The notes: generated by a model not told the origin, from the letters alone. Shown: positions 1 to 10,380, counted from the stretch's first letter. The stretch is DNA of 64,000 bases from Bilabrum cf. latius (GCA_965178125.1 OZ237738.1:930001-994000); one strand, 5' to 3'. Program-made: numbers and translations.

Positions 1-867
1 GAGCGCAAGCACGAGTGCAGTGTGTGCGGCAAGTCATTCGGACAGGCTGGCAATTTCAGGAGGCACATGAGGACCGTGCATCTGGGCGAGCGCAAGCACG
101 AGTGCATGGTGTGCGGCAAGTCATTCGGGCTGGCAGGCCATCTCAGGACGCACATGAGGACCGTGCACATGGGCGAGCGCAAGCACGAGTGCATGGTGTG
201 CGGCAAGTCATTCGGGGAGGCAGGCAGTCTCAGGACGCACATGAGGACTGTGCATCTGGGCGAGCGCAATCACGAGTGCATGGTGTGCGGCAAGTCATTC
301 GGGCTGGCAGGCAATCTCAAGACGCACATGAGGACTGTGCACATGGGCGAGCGCAAGCACGAGTGCAGTGAGTGCGGCAAGTCATTCGGGGAGGCAGGCT
401 ATCTCAGGACGCACATGAGGACCGTGCATCTAGGCGAGCGCAAGCACGAGTGCATGGTGTGCGGCAAGTCATTCGGACAGGCAGGCAATCTCAGGACGCA
501 CATGAGGACTGTGCATCTAGGCGAGCGCAAGCACGAGTGCATGGTGTGCGGCAAGTCATTCGGGGAGGCAGGCAGTCTCAGGACGCACATGAGGACCGTG
601 CATCTAGGCGAGCGCAAGCACGAGTGCATGGTGTGCGGCAAGTCATTCGGACAGGCAGGCAATCTCAGGACGCACATGAGGACTGTGCATCTAGGCGAGC
701 GCAAGCACGAGTGCATGGTGTGCGGCAAGTCATTCGGGGAGGCAGGCAGTCTCAGGACGCACATGAGGACTGTGCATCTGGGCGAGCGCAAGCACGAGTG
801 CAGTGTGTGCGGCAAGTCATTCGGACAGGCAGGCGATCTCAAGAGGCACACGCGAGGTTGTCACTGA
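1..867 (+). CDS. C2H2 zinc-finger array protein A (5' end outside window)
   Basis: Reading frame 1 is open from the first base to TGA at 865-867 and encodes ten fingers of the pattern C-x2-C-x12-H-x4-H, each 29 residues (87 bp) with linker LGERKHE. The array closes with a shortened finger ending HTRGCH, as in the three complete paralogues downstream. Framework residues (CGKSFG, AG, L, H, TVH) are fixed. The residue after FG (helix position -1), the residue after AG (position 3) and the residue before the first His (position 6) vary, and these contact bases in C2H2 proteins. A sequence-specific nuclear DNA-binding role is inferred. The N-terminal SUMO-interacting region seen in the paralogues would lie upstream of the window. 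Confidence 0.85.
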   Translation, partial: ERKHECSVCGKSFGQAGNFRRHMRTVHLGERKHECMVCGKSFGLAGHLRTHMRTVHMGERKHECMVCGKSFGEAGSLRTHMRTVHLGERNHECMVCGKSFGLAGNLKTHMRTVHMGERKHECSECGKSFGEAGYLRTHMRTVHLGERKHECMVCGKSFGQAGNLRTHMRTVHLGERKHECMVCGKSFGEAGSLRTHMRTVHLGERKHECMVCGKSFGQAGNLRTHMRTVHLGERKHECMVCGKSFGEAGSLRTHMRTVHLGERKHECSVCGKSFGQAGDLKRHTRGCH

Positions 868-970
868 TTCGCTAGCATTCTGTAGCGAGTGGCTCGGCGC
901 TTGACATTGGATTGTGCACGCTGCATTCAAAAAGGGTGAAGCTTGGGATGTCAGGACTTGAAAGAAAATT

Positions 971-1480
971 CCTGCCCCCGGTCCCGCGGACCCACTGGGC
1001 TTCACCCTGAACGACTGGTTTTTCACCGGTCCACCTGAATGCGGTATTCATCCGACACTACGAATGTACACGCCACTTTCCCCATGCACGCGCGACTGGC
1101 CTCGTCGCCACATGGCTACCTGTTCCTGTTCCCCGCCCTAGGGACCGTGTGCTTTGCTCCCTGCATTGCCGCCTTGGCCCAATCCTTTCAGCTTGCACGC
1201 ACCGGTCCTGGCCGACCTGCTGCGCCCCATCTGTCCACCCGCCTGTTGGCCCTCTGCGTGCTGCTGGCCATGCAGTCCGCTGCCACCCGCGTCTCCCTCG
1301 TGCCTTGCACCTGGAGCCCCCATTCCTCCCGTTGTGTTCTCCCTGTTGACACCGCACTGTCGTCGCCTGTGCCGGTGTCCCCCTGTTCTTCTCCACCTCC
1401 TGTCCTCCTGCGCCCACCCCGTCTTCCGGCTCACCTCTGCTCCCCGTCGCTTCAATCCTGATGTCCGAGTACATAAAACA
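971..1480 (+). repeat. Alpha module, copy 1
   Basis: About 510 bp beginning CCTGCCCCCGGTCCCGCGG and ending TTCAATCCTGATGTCCGAG, repeated at 4307, 7416, 7939 and 8470. Long frames exist on both strands, but frame-changing differences between copies and the lack of a recognisable protein argue against coding. The 3' end resembles a Pol III B box (TTCAATCC) and is shared with the tRNA-like module at 20680. Confidence 0.7.
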
Positions 1481-1540
1481 AGATGTCCTGCACGAATTGC
1501 TCTTGTTCTGAGCACTCCTCTTGTTCTATCATGCTCCCTT

Positions 1541-1632
1541 GGGTACGATAGTACGTACCCATGCCTGGCAGGGCCTTGACACTCGACTGCAGCACGTCGG
1601 AGGCCCGGCCCCGGATGCCGTTCGCCCGGCCG
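1541..1632 (+). repeat. Beta module, copy 1
   Basis: About 90 bp starting GGGTACGATAGTACGTACCC, which is close to palindromic, and running through CATGCCTGGCAGGGCCTTGA to the CGGAGGCCCGGCC end. Other copies lie at 4869, 8980 and 12751. No coding function seen. Confidence 0.65.
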
Positions 1633-1832
1633 CGGGGCCGTGGGTGCTCCAGCTGCGGTTGGGAGTGCAGACTAGGATTGGCGAGGGAGTCGTGATCAGG
1701 CTGCTGTCCGTACAGTCTGCCTTGATTCCGATACGAGGTATCTCTACCGCCATCGCCCTCCTGCCTCTGGATTCGTGCACAGGCTGAGGGGAAGCGCGCG
1801 GCGTGTGCCTGACGGGAGGGGGTCCGTCGCAG

Positions 1833-2076
1833 CCGTGGCACAGGCCAAGCAAGAGAAGATCGGGATCCGGGGCTCGAGATCTGGCGCCGCGGCTGGGGCC
1901 GGTGCGGGTGCGGGTGGAGTGGTCGGTTCCGTGGGTGATGGTGGCTCTGGGCTGGGGCAGGGGTCCGCGGCATCCACGAAGGAGGACTTCTCCGTGGACG
2001 CGCTGGCGGCCCAGCTGAAGCGGTCTGACGAGGCCCGGATCAAGGGCCAGGCGTGGAGGGAGAAGCGGGCGGGGGC

Positions 2077-2109
<33 letters not shown>

Positions 2110-2182
2110 GGCGCGCAGGGAGGGGGTGGAGAAGGCGTCTGGCGAAGGAGGGGCAGCGAGCGAGAACGGCGCTTCTCCGTGA
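1833..2182 (+). CDS. Gamma exon, copy 1: low-complexity, coiled-coil-like protein tail
   Basis: A frame ending at TGA 2180-2182 encodes a Gly/Ala/Val-rich stretch, then SVDALAAQLKRSDEARIKGQ, a Gln-rich run and a polar tail ending ENGASP. The copies at 5161 and 10648 keep this frame, with length changes only in multiples of three. Just upstream of GTCGCAG the copies differ by one base, so the shared frame begins at a likely splice acceptor (AG at 1831-1832). I read it as the 3' exon of a gene whose other exons I cannot identify. A heptad-like charged segment suggests a coiled coil. No family recognised. Confidence 0.4.
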
Positions 2183-2282
2183 GGAGGGATGTGGTGGGTT
2201 GCGCGTGGCCTGGTTGCTTCCTGTGAAGCTGATGTTCCAAGTAAGCGAGGCCGCCACGCAAGGCCCAGCGCCTTGAAGTTGT

Positions 2283-2554
2283 GAAGATGAAAACAGCCTG
2301 AACCGGACCAGAGTGGATCGATCTCACCGACTCATTGTCAGATTCATCGGTACTGTTTCGACTGTAGCATCCCCAACTAAAGCCATTCTAGATACAGGGT
2401 TGAATTGGAGCGAATCAGAACTGGCCGTCGAACAGGTACACAAGAAAAGGTCGTGCATAGTAAAGCTCGTATTCCCTGTCTATCTGTAGTCGGCGGCCAC
2501 CTGGCTGGTTGCGTATCAGCAGTCGATACTGGATACAAATACTGCCAGGAAGCC
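2283..2554 (+). promoter_or_regulatory. Delta module, copy 1: conserved leader of zinc-finger gene B
   Basis: About 270 bp directly before the zinc-finger start codon, nearly identical to 5607-5889 and 11103-11375 and containing GTTTCGACTGTAGCATCCC. Its fixed position before three paralogous genes suggests promoter plus 5' UTR. No TATA box or other known element identified. Confidence 0.45.
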
Positions 2555-4204
2555 ATGGAGCAAGCAGCAGGTGCACGCTCAGGGGAGGTGATCGATCTCG
2601 TCAGCAGCGACTCAAGCGACAGCGACTCTGGTGAAAGCGATGTCGAGGTTCCCGACCGCCATATGAGCACGATTGCTGCATCGCTATCATTGACCAGCAG
2701 TCGGTAGTGGAGCAGGCGAGAGGCAGGTGGGAAAGGTAGGGCCCGAGATTCAGCGAGCGATCGAGCCGAAGCTGTTCCCACGTCCATCGTGGCGTCGGGA
2801 CTCTCCAGCAGCAGCGCAGTGTTGCCACAAGAAGTGCAATCTTCAATGCAGTCAAGCTCAGGGGTAGATGCAAGCGGCGGCACCGATGCCTCTTTGGGCC
2901 AGAAGCGAGGCAGGCAGGCAGAGGCGAGGTCAGCAGACAGCTAGAGCGGATCGAGTGGAAAGAGACGGCGTGGGCAGGCAGGCGCAATCGGGGCAGGACA
3001 TCGGTGCAGCGTGTGCGGGCAGGCGTTCGGGCGGGCAGGCAGTCTCAGGACGCACATGTCCACGGTGCATCTGGGCGAGCGCAAGCACGAGTGCATGGAG
3101 TGCGGCAAGTCATTTGGGGAGGCAGGCAATCTCAGTAGGCACATGTCCACTGTGCATCTGGGCGAGCGCAAGCACGAGTGCATGGAGTGCGGCAAGTCAT
3201 TTGGTGTGGCAGGCAGTCTCAGGAGGCACATGAGGACAGTGCATCTGGGCGAGCGCAAGCACGAGTGCAGTGTGTGCGGCAAGTCATTCGGTGTGGCAGG
3301 CAATCTCAGGACGCACATGAGGACCGTGCATCTGGGCGAGCGCAAGCACGAGTGCATGGAGTGCGGCAAGTCATTCGGACGGGCAGGCCATCTCAGGACG
3401 CACATGAGGACCGTGCATGTTGGGGAGCGCAAGCACGAGTGCATGGAGTGCGGCAAGTCATTCGGGGAGGCAGGCCATCTCAGGAGGCACATGAGGACTG
3501 TGCATCTGGGCGAGCGGAAGCACGAGTGCGTGGAGTGCGGCAAGTCATTCGGTCTAGCAGGCGATCTCAGGAGGCACATGAGGACCGTGCATCTGGGCGA
3601 GCGCAAGCACGAGTGCATGGTGTGCGGCAAGTCATTCGGACAGGCAGGCAATCTCAGGACGCACATGTCCACTGTGCATCTGGGCGAGCGCAAGCACGAG
3701 TGCATGGTGTGCGGCAAGTCATTCGGGCAGGCGGGCGATCACAGGACGCACATGTCCACTGTGCATCTGGGCGAGCGCAAGCACGGGTGCAGTGTGTGCG
3801 GCAAGTCATTCGGTGTGGCAGGCAATCTCAGGAGACACATGTCCACTGTGCATCTGGGCGAGCGCAAGCACGAGTGCATGGTGTGCGGCAAGTCATTCGG
3901 ACAGGCAGGCAATCTCAGGACGCACATGAGGACTGTGCATCTGGGCGAGCGCAAGCACGAGTGCAGTGTGTGCGGCAAGTCATTCGGACAGGCAGGCCAT
4001 CTCAAGACGCACATGAGGACTGTGCATCTGGGCGAGCGCAAGCACGAGTGCATGGAGTGCGGCAAGTCATTCGGGCTGGCAGGCCATCTCAGGACGCACA
4101 TGAGGACAGTGCACATGGGCGAGCGCAAGCACGAGTGCATGGTGTGCGGCAAGTCATTCGGACAGGCAGGCGATCTCAGGAGGCACACGCGAGGTTGCCA
4201 TTGA
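2555..4204 (+). CDS. SIM-containing C2H2 zinc-finger protein B, 14 fingers
   Basis: The ATG at 2555 begins MEQAAGARSGEVIDLVSSD. The core VIDL followed by a Ser/Asp run is a typical SUMO-interacting motif. TAG at 2705-2707 and 2939-2941 are read as Gln and join this N-terminus to the finger array in one frame. A Ser/Gln-rich linker and a basic patch (GKRRRGQ, probable nuclear signal) precede 14 fingers of 29 residues, the last ending HTRGCH, then TGA at 4202-4204. Total 549 residues, no intron needed. Finger positions -1, 3 and 6 vary (Q/L/E/R/V; N/H/S/D; T/R) on a fixed framework. Probably a nuclear DNA-binding protein recruited by or to SUMO; the function is inference from motifs. Confidence 0.85.
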
Positions 4205-4306
4205 TTCGCTTGCATTTTGCAGCGAGTGGCTCGGCGCTTGACATTGGATTGTGCACGCTGCATGAATAAGGGTGAAGCTTAGGATGTCAGGACTTGAAAG
4301 AAAATT

Positions 4307-4806
4307 CCTGCCCCCGGGTCCCGCGGACCCACTGGGCTTCACCCCGAACGACTGGTTCTTCACCGGTCCACCTGAATGCGGTATTTATCTGACACTACGA
4401 ATGTACACACCACTTTTCCCCATGCACCCGACTGGCCTCGTCGCCACATGGCTTCCTGTTCCTGTTCCCCGCCCTAGGGACCGTGTGCTTTGCTCCCAGC
4501 ATCGCCACCTTGGCCCTTTCCTTTCAGCTTGCACGCGCCGGTCCTGGCCGACCTGCCGTGCGCCCCATCTGTCCACCCGCCTGTTGGCCCTCTGCGTGCT
4601 GCTGGCCATGCAGTCCGCTGCCACCCGCGTCTCCCTCGTGCCTTGCACCTGGAGCCCCCATTCCTCCCGTTGTGTTGCGTTCTCCCTGTTGACACCGCAC
4701 TGTCGTCGCCTGTGCCGGTGCCCCCCTCTGTTCTTCTCCACCTCCTGTCCTCCTGCGCCCACCTCTGCTCCCCGTCGCTTCAATCCTGATGTCCGAGTAC
4801 ATAAAA
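4307..4806 (+). repeat. Alpha module, copy 2
   Basis: Second copy of the 971-1480 module in the same position after a zinc-finger gene. It carries several small indels relative to copy 1 and the same B-box-like 3' end near 4777-4800. Confidence 0.7.
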
Positions 4807-4868
4807 CAAGATGTCCTGCACGAATTGCTCTTGTTCCGAGCACTCCTCTAGTTCCATCATGCTCCCTT

Positions 4869-4961
4869 GGGTACGATGGTACGTACCCATGCCTGGCAGG
4901 GCCTTGACACTCAACTGCAGCACGTCGGAGGCCCGGCCCCGGATGCCGTTCGCCCGCCCAC
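4869..4961 (+). repeat. Beta module, copy 2
   Basis: Copy of the 1541-1632 module, starting GGGTACGATGGTACGTACCC. This uninterrupted copy shows what sequence is replaced where ATR is inserted in unit 3. Confidence 0.6.
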
Positions 4962-5160
4962 CGGGCCGTGGGTGCTCGAGCTGCGGTTGGGAGTGCAGAC
5001 TAGGATTGTGAGGGAGTCGAGATCAGGCTGCTATTCGCACACTCTGCCTTGATTCCGATACGAGGCATCTCGACCGCCATCGCCCTCCTGCCTCTGGATT
5101 CGTGCACAGGCTGAGGGGAAGCGCGCGGCGTGTGCCTGAAGGGGAGGGGGGCCGTCGCAG

Positions 5161-5516
5161 CCGTGGCACAGGCCAAGCAAGAGACGATCGGGATCCGGGG
5201 CTCGAGATCTGGCGCCACGGCGGGGGCGGGTGCGGGTGCGGGTGCGGGTGGAGTGGTCGGTTCCGTGGGTGATGGTGGCTCTGGGCTGGGGCAGGGGTCC
5301 GCGGCATCCACCAAGGAGGCCTTCTCCGTGGACGCGCTGGCGACCCAGCTGAAGCGGTCCGATGAGGCCCGGATCAAGGGCCAGGCGTGGAGGGAGAAGC
5401 GGGCGGGGGCGGAGCAGCAGCAGAAGCAGCAGCAGCAGCTGCAGGTGCGCAGGGAGAGGGTGGAGAAGGCGTCTGGCGAAGGAGGGGCAGCGAGCGAAAA
5501 CGGTGCTTCTCCGTGA
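5161..5516 (+). CDS. Gamma exon, copy 2
   Basis: Homologous in frame with 1833-2182. Changes are single residues (for example KEDF to KEAF) or whole-codon length changes in the Gly-Ala and Gln runs. It starts after the conserved AG at 5159-5160 and ends in TGA at 5514-5516. Frame conservation despite an upstream one-base indel supports a spliced 3' exon. Function unknown. Confidence 0.4.
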
Positions 5517-5606
5517 GGAGGGATGTGGTGGGTTGCGCGTGGCCTGGTTGCTTCCTGTGAAGCTGATGTTCCAAGTAAGCGAGGCCGCCACGCCCAGCCC
5601 AGCACC

Positions 5607-5889
5607 TTGAAGTTGTGAAGATGAAAACAGCCTGAACCGGACCAGAGTCGATCGATCTCACCGACTCATTGTCCGTTTCATCGATACTGTTTCGACTGTA
5701 GCATCCCTAACTAAAGCCTTTCTAGATACAGGGTTGAGTTGGAGCGAATCAGAACTGGCCGTCGAACAGGTACAGAAGAGAAGGGCGTGCATAGTAAAGC
5801 TCGTATTCCCTGTCATTCTGACGTCGGCAGCCACCTGGCTGGGTTGCGTATCAGCAGTCAATACTGAATACAAATACTGCCAGGAAGCC
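5607..5889 (+). promoter_or_regulatory. Delta module, copy 2: leader of zinc-finger gene C
   Basis: Near-identical to 2283-2554 and again ends at the start codon of a zinc-finger gene. Confidence 0.45.
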
Positions 5890-7278
5890 ATGGAGCAAGC
5901 AGCAGGTGCATGCTCAGGGGAGGTGATCGATCTCGTCAGCAGCGACTCAAGCGACAGCGACTCTGGTGAAAGCGATGTCGAGGTTCCCGACCGTCATATG
6001 AGCACGATTGCTGCATCGCTATCATTGACCAGCAGCCGCTAGTGGGGCAGGAGAGAGGCAGATGGGAAAGGTAGGACCCGATATTCAGCCGGCGATCGAG
6101 CCAAAGCTGCTCCCACGTCCATCGTGGCGTCGGGACACTCCAGCAGCAGCGCAATGTTGCCGCAAGAAGTGCAATCTTCAATGCAGTCAAGCTCAGGGGT
6201 AGGTGCAAGCGGCGGCACCGATGCCTCTGTGGGTCAGAAGCGAGGCAGGCAGGCAGAGGCGAGGTCAGCAGACAGCTTGAGCGGATCGAGGGCGAAGAGA
6301 CGGCGTGGACAGGCAGGCGCAATCGGGGCAGGACATCGGTGCAGCGTGTGTGGACAGGCATTCGGACAGGCAGGCCATCTCAGGAGGCACATGTCCACTG
6401 TGCATCTGGGCGAGCGCAAGCACGAGTGCATGGAGTGCGGCAAGTCATTCGGGCTGGCAGGCAGTCTCAGGAGGCACATGAGGACAGTGCATCTGGGCGA
6501 GCGCAAGCACGAGTGCATGGAGTGCGGCAAGTCATTCGGGCAGGCAAGCTATCTCAGGACGCACATGTCCACTGTGCATCTGGGCGAGCGCAAGCACGAG
6601 TGCATGGAGTGCGGCAAGTCATTCGGGCTGGCAGGCTCACTCAGGACGCACATGTCCACTGTGCATCTGGGCGAGCGCAAGCACGAGTGCATGGAGTGCG
6701 GCAAGTCATTCGGATAGGCAGGCCATCTCGGGACGCACATGAGGACAGTGCATCTGGGCGAGCGCAAGCACGAGTGCATGGTGTGCGGCAAGTCATTCGG
6801 TGCGGCAGGCAGTCTCAGGAGGCACATGTCCACTGTGCATCTGGGCGAGCGCAAGCACGAGTGCATGGAGTGCGGCAAATCATTCGGACGGGCAGGCTCA
6901 CTCAGGACGCACATGTCCACTGTGCATCTGGGCGAGCGCAAGCACGAGTGCATGGAGTGCGGCAAGTCATTCGGATAGGCAGGCCATCTCGGGACGCACA
7001 TGAGGACAGTGCATCTGGGCGAGCGCAAGCACGAGTGCATGGTGTGCGGCAAGTCATTCGGGCGGGCAGGCCATATCAGGACGCACATGTCCACTGTGCA
7101 TCTGGGCGAGCGCAAGCACGAGTGCATGGAGTGCGGCAAGTCATTCGGACAGGCAGGCGATCTCAGGACGCACATGAGGACTGTGCATCTGGGCGAGCGC
7201 AAGCACGAGTGCATGGAGTGCGGCAAGTCATTCGGACGGGCAGGCGATCTCAGGAGGCATACGCGGGGTTGCCATTGA
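5890..7278 (+). CDS. SIM-containing C2H2 zinc-finger protein C, 11 fingers
   Basis: Starts at ATG 5890 with the same SUMO-interacting N-terminus as protein B and ends in TGA 7276-7278; 462 residues. In-frame TAGs lie at 6040-6042, 6715-6717 and 6976-6978. The last two are at helix position -1 of fingers 5 and 8, inside the codon pair GGA-TAG where other fingers have GGA-CAG, so TAG replaces a Gln codon at a DNA-contact position. Fingers 5 and 8 also share a rare LGTH variant, and the two TAGs are 261 bp (three fingers) apart, indicating an internal three-finger duplication. The nuclear signal is AKRRRGQ. Where paralogues B and D have TAG in the linker (SADS-Q), this gene has TTG. Confidence 0.85.
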
Positions 7279-7415
7279 TTCGCTTGCATTCTGCAGCGAG
7301 TGGCTCGGCGCTTAATATTGGATTGTGCACGCTGGATGAAAGGGTGTATCTTTGACGGTCAGGACCCGATGTGCTGCACGCACCCCTGTTATTGAACCTA
7401 GACTACAGAAAAATT

Positions 7416-7920
7416 CCTGCCCCCGGTCCCGCGGACCCACTGGGCTTCACCCCGAACGACTGGTTCTTCACCGGTCCACCTGAATGCGGTATTCATCTGA
7501 CACTACGAATGTACACACCACTTTCCCCATGCACCCGACTGGCCTCGTCGCCACATGGCTTCCTGTTCCTGTTCCCCGCCCTAGGGACCGTGTGCTTTGC
7601 TCCCAGCATCGCCACCTTGGCCCTATCCTTTCAGCTTGCACGCGCCGGTCCTGGCCGACCTGCCGTGCGCCCCATCTGTCCACCCACCTGTTGGCCTTCT
7701 GCGTGCTGCTGGCCATGCAGTCCGCTGCCACCCGCGTCTCCCTCGTGCCTTGCACCTGGAGCCCCCATTCCTCCCGTTGGGTTCTCCCTGTTGACACCGC
7801 ACTGTCGTCGCCTGTGCCGGTGTCCCCCTCTTCTTCTCCACCTCCTGTCCTCCCGCCTCGTCTTCCGTCTCACCTCTGCTCCCCGTTGCTTCAATCCTGA
7901 TGTCCGAGTACATATAACAT
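7416..7920 (+). repeat. Alpha module, copy 3
   Basis: First of three head-to-tail alpha copies (7416, 7939, 8470) spaced 523 and 531 bp. In the other units alpha occurs once. Confidence 0.7.
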
Positions 7921-7938
7921 ACATCATGCATAAAAATT

Positions 7939-8455
7939 CCTGCCCCCGGTCCCGCGGACCCACTGGGCTTCACACCGAACGACTGGTTCTTCACCGGTCC
8001 ACCTGAATGCGGTATTCATCTGACACTACGAATTTACACGCCACTTTCCCCATGCACCCGACTGGCCTCGTCGCCACATGGCTTCCTGTTCCTGTTCCCC
8101 GCCCTAGGGACCGTGTGCTTTGCTCCCAGCATTGCCACCTTGTCCCTATCCTTTCAGCTTGCAAGCGCCGGTCCTGGCCGACATGCCGTGCGCCTCATCT
8201 GTCCACCCACCTGTTGGCCCTCTGCGTGCTGCTGGCCATGCAGTCCGCTGCCACCCGCGTCTCCCTCGTGCCTAGCACCTGGAGCCCCCATTCCTCCCGT
8301 TGGGTTCTCCCTGTTGACACCGCACTGTCGTCGCCTGTGCCGGTGTCCCCCTCTTCTTCTCCACCTCCTGTCCTCCTGCGCCCACCTCGTCTTCCGTCTC
8401 ACCTCTGCTCCCCGTTGCTTCAATCCTTGCAATCCTGATATCCGAGTCCATATAA
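7939..8455 (+). repeat. Alpha module, copy 4
   Basis: Middle copy of the local tandem triplication. Its B-box-like end is slightly altered (CAATCCTGATATCCGAG). Confidence 0.7.
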
Positions 8456-8469
8456 CATGAACCAAAATT

Positions 8470-8978
8470 CCTGTCCCCGGTCCCGCGGACCCACTGGGCT
8501 TCACACCGAACGACTGGTTCTTCACCGGTCCACCTGAATGCGGTATTCATCTGACACTACGAATTTACACGCCACTTTCCCCATGCACCCGACTGGCCTC
8601 GTCGCCACATGGCTTCCTGTTCCTGTTCCCCGCCCTAGGGACCGTGTGCTTTGCTCCCAGCATTGCCACCTTGTCCCTATCCTTTCAGCTTGCAAGCGCC
8701 GGTCCTGGCCGACATGCCGTGCGCCTCATCTATCCACCCACCTGTTGGCCCTCTGCGTGCTGCTGGCCATGCAGTCCGCTGCCACCCGCGTCTCCCTCGT
8801 GCCTAGCACCTGGAGCCCCCATTCCTCCCGTTGGGTTCTCCCTGTTGACACCGCACTGTCGTCGCCTGTGCCGGTGTCCCCCTCTTCTTCTCCACCTCCT
8901 GTCCTCCTGCGCCCGCCCCGTCTTCCGTCTCACCTCTGCTCCCCGTTGCTTCAATACTGATGTCCGAGTCCATATAAC
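8470..8978 (+). repeat. Alpha module, copy 5
   Basis: Third tandem copy. It carries TTCAATACTGATGTCCGAG at its end, then runs into beta copy 3. Confidence 0.7.
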
Positions 8979-8979
8979 A

Positions 8980-9042
8980 AGGTACGATGCTACGTACCCA
9001 TGCCTGGCAGGACCTTGATACTCGACTGCAGCACTTCGGAGG
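8980..9042 (+). repeat. Beta module, copy 3 (interrupted by ATR sequence)
   Basis: Matches beta copies up to CTTCGGAGGC near 9042, then gives way to ATR-coding sequence. The rest of the unit resumes near 10440 with GTGGGTGCTC. Confidence 0.6.
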
Positions 9043-9045
9043 CTC

Positions 9046-10380
9046 TACGAGGCTGCATCCGCGGCTGCAACGGCTGCCGCGGGCAGCGGTGCGGGCGGTG
9101 CATACTAGGCTGGGCATGGCGCGCTGGCAGGCTTCCCCCCGGCGGGAGTGCGCCCCACGATCGACCAGTTTGAGCAGCGTGCCAAGGTGATGTCGAGCAA
9201 GGAGAAGCCCAAGCAGCTGACTGCCGTGGGCTCGGACGGTCGCAGGTACCACTTCCTGTGCAAGCAGGAGCTCTCGGGCGACTTGCGCAAGGACGCCCGC
9301 ATGATGGAGCACTCCACGGTGGTGAACCGGCTGCTGGCGTCGGACCACGAGGCCAGCAGGCGCGCGCTCCGGCTGCGCACCTACAGCGTGATCGTGACGA
9401 GCGAGAGCACGGGGCTCATGGAGTGGGTGGAAAACTGCACGCCGTTGCGCTTCGCCGTCAAGGAGGTCTACAATGACCTGGGAGTTGACAGTCCCATGCA
9501 CCTAACGCTCCGTGTCATGAAGCCGCTGCAGAAGAACCAGGACAACCAGAATCAGACCACAGCAGTCACGGCAAGGTTCTTCGCCTCTGAGGTGCAGCCA
9601 CAGTTCCCTGCGGTGCTGCACAGGTACCATCTGAAGCGCTTCGCTGACCCGGAGCGGTGGCTCCGGGCTCGGCAGCGGTTCACACGAAGCACGGCCTGCT
9701 GGGCCATGGTGGGCCATCTGCTTGGGCTGGGCGACCGCCACGGAGAGAACCTGCTGATGGATGACACGAGCGGGGATCAGGTGCACGTGGACTTCGACTG
9801 CCTGTTCGACAAGGGGCTGTCCCTGTCACGGCCCGAGGTGGTGCCCTTCCGCCTCACCGCCAACGTGCTGGATGCGATGGGCCTCTGGGGGTACGAGGGA
9901 GGCATGCGTCGGTCCAGCGAGGCGTGCATGGCGGTGCTACGTGCGAACGGGAGCACGCTGCTGGGCGTGCTGGAGTCCTTCGTGTACGATCCACTGGTGG
10001 AGTGGACTCGAAGCAAGAGCAAGGGAGGGAGGCACTCTTCTTCCTCGTCCTCCTCGTCCTCGTCGTCGTCGGCGGCCGCGGGTGGCGCGGTGCTGCCGAC
10101 CGACGAGGTGCCCAGCACGGCGGTGGGGGGCGAGGTGGAGAACATCGCCGGTGTGACGATTGTGAGGCACATCAAGGAGAGGCTGCGGGGAGGGTACAAC
10201 GTGCGGCCGCCGCACCGAGACAAGTACAACGTGAGGACGAGGAGGCACGCTGCGGACGATGGCAGGCTTGCGGGGGGTCGCACGATCGGGGTGCAGGCGC
10301 AGGTACACCGGCTGATCTCCGAGGCGTCATCGGTGGAGAACCTGGCCTAGATGTACGTTGGGTGGATGCCGTTCTTGTGA
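9046..10380 (+). CDS. ATR: ATR-type PIKK kinase and FATC fragment, 5'-truncated
   Basis: One open frame covers the C-terminal end of an ATR-family checkpoint kinase. Homology begins near 9150. Motifs in order: DGRRYHFLCK and DLRKDARMMEH (N-lobe), GLGDRHGENLL (catalytic loop), VHVDFDCLFDKG (metal-binding loop), VVPFRLTANVLDAMG, DPLVEW, a Ser/Ala-rich insertion, then the FATC end. TAG at 10348-10350 falls between ENLA and MYVGWMPFL, the position of the conserved FATC Gln; TGA is at 10378-10380. A second TAG (9106-9108) lies in the Ala/Gly-rich stretch before the homology. A complete ATR is over 2,000 residues, so about 430 are present. Both ends abut repeat modules, so this looks like a captured, intron-free 3' fragment. 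Catalytic residues look intact; whether it is expressed is unknown. Confidence 0.85.

Noticed and set aside
1039-1461. Protein-coding gene in alpha modules
   Set aside because: Frames on both strands are open by composition; copies differ by frame-changing indels and show no known domain.
2930-6290. UAG coding for leucine
   Set aside because: One linker column pairs TAG (genes B and D) with TTG (gene C), and one glycosidase column pairs TAG with CTA, but Gln wins in five glycosidase columns, in FATC and in the finger position -1 context.
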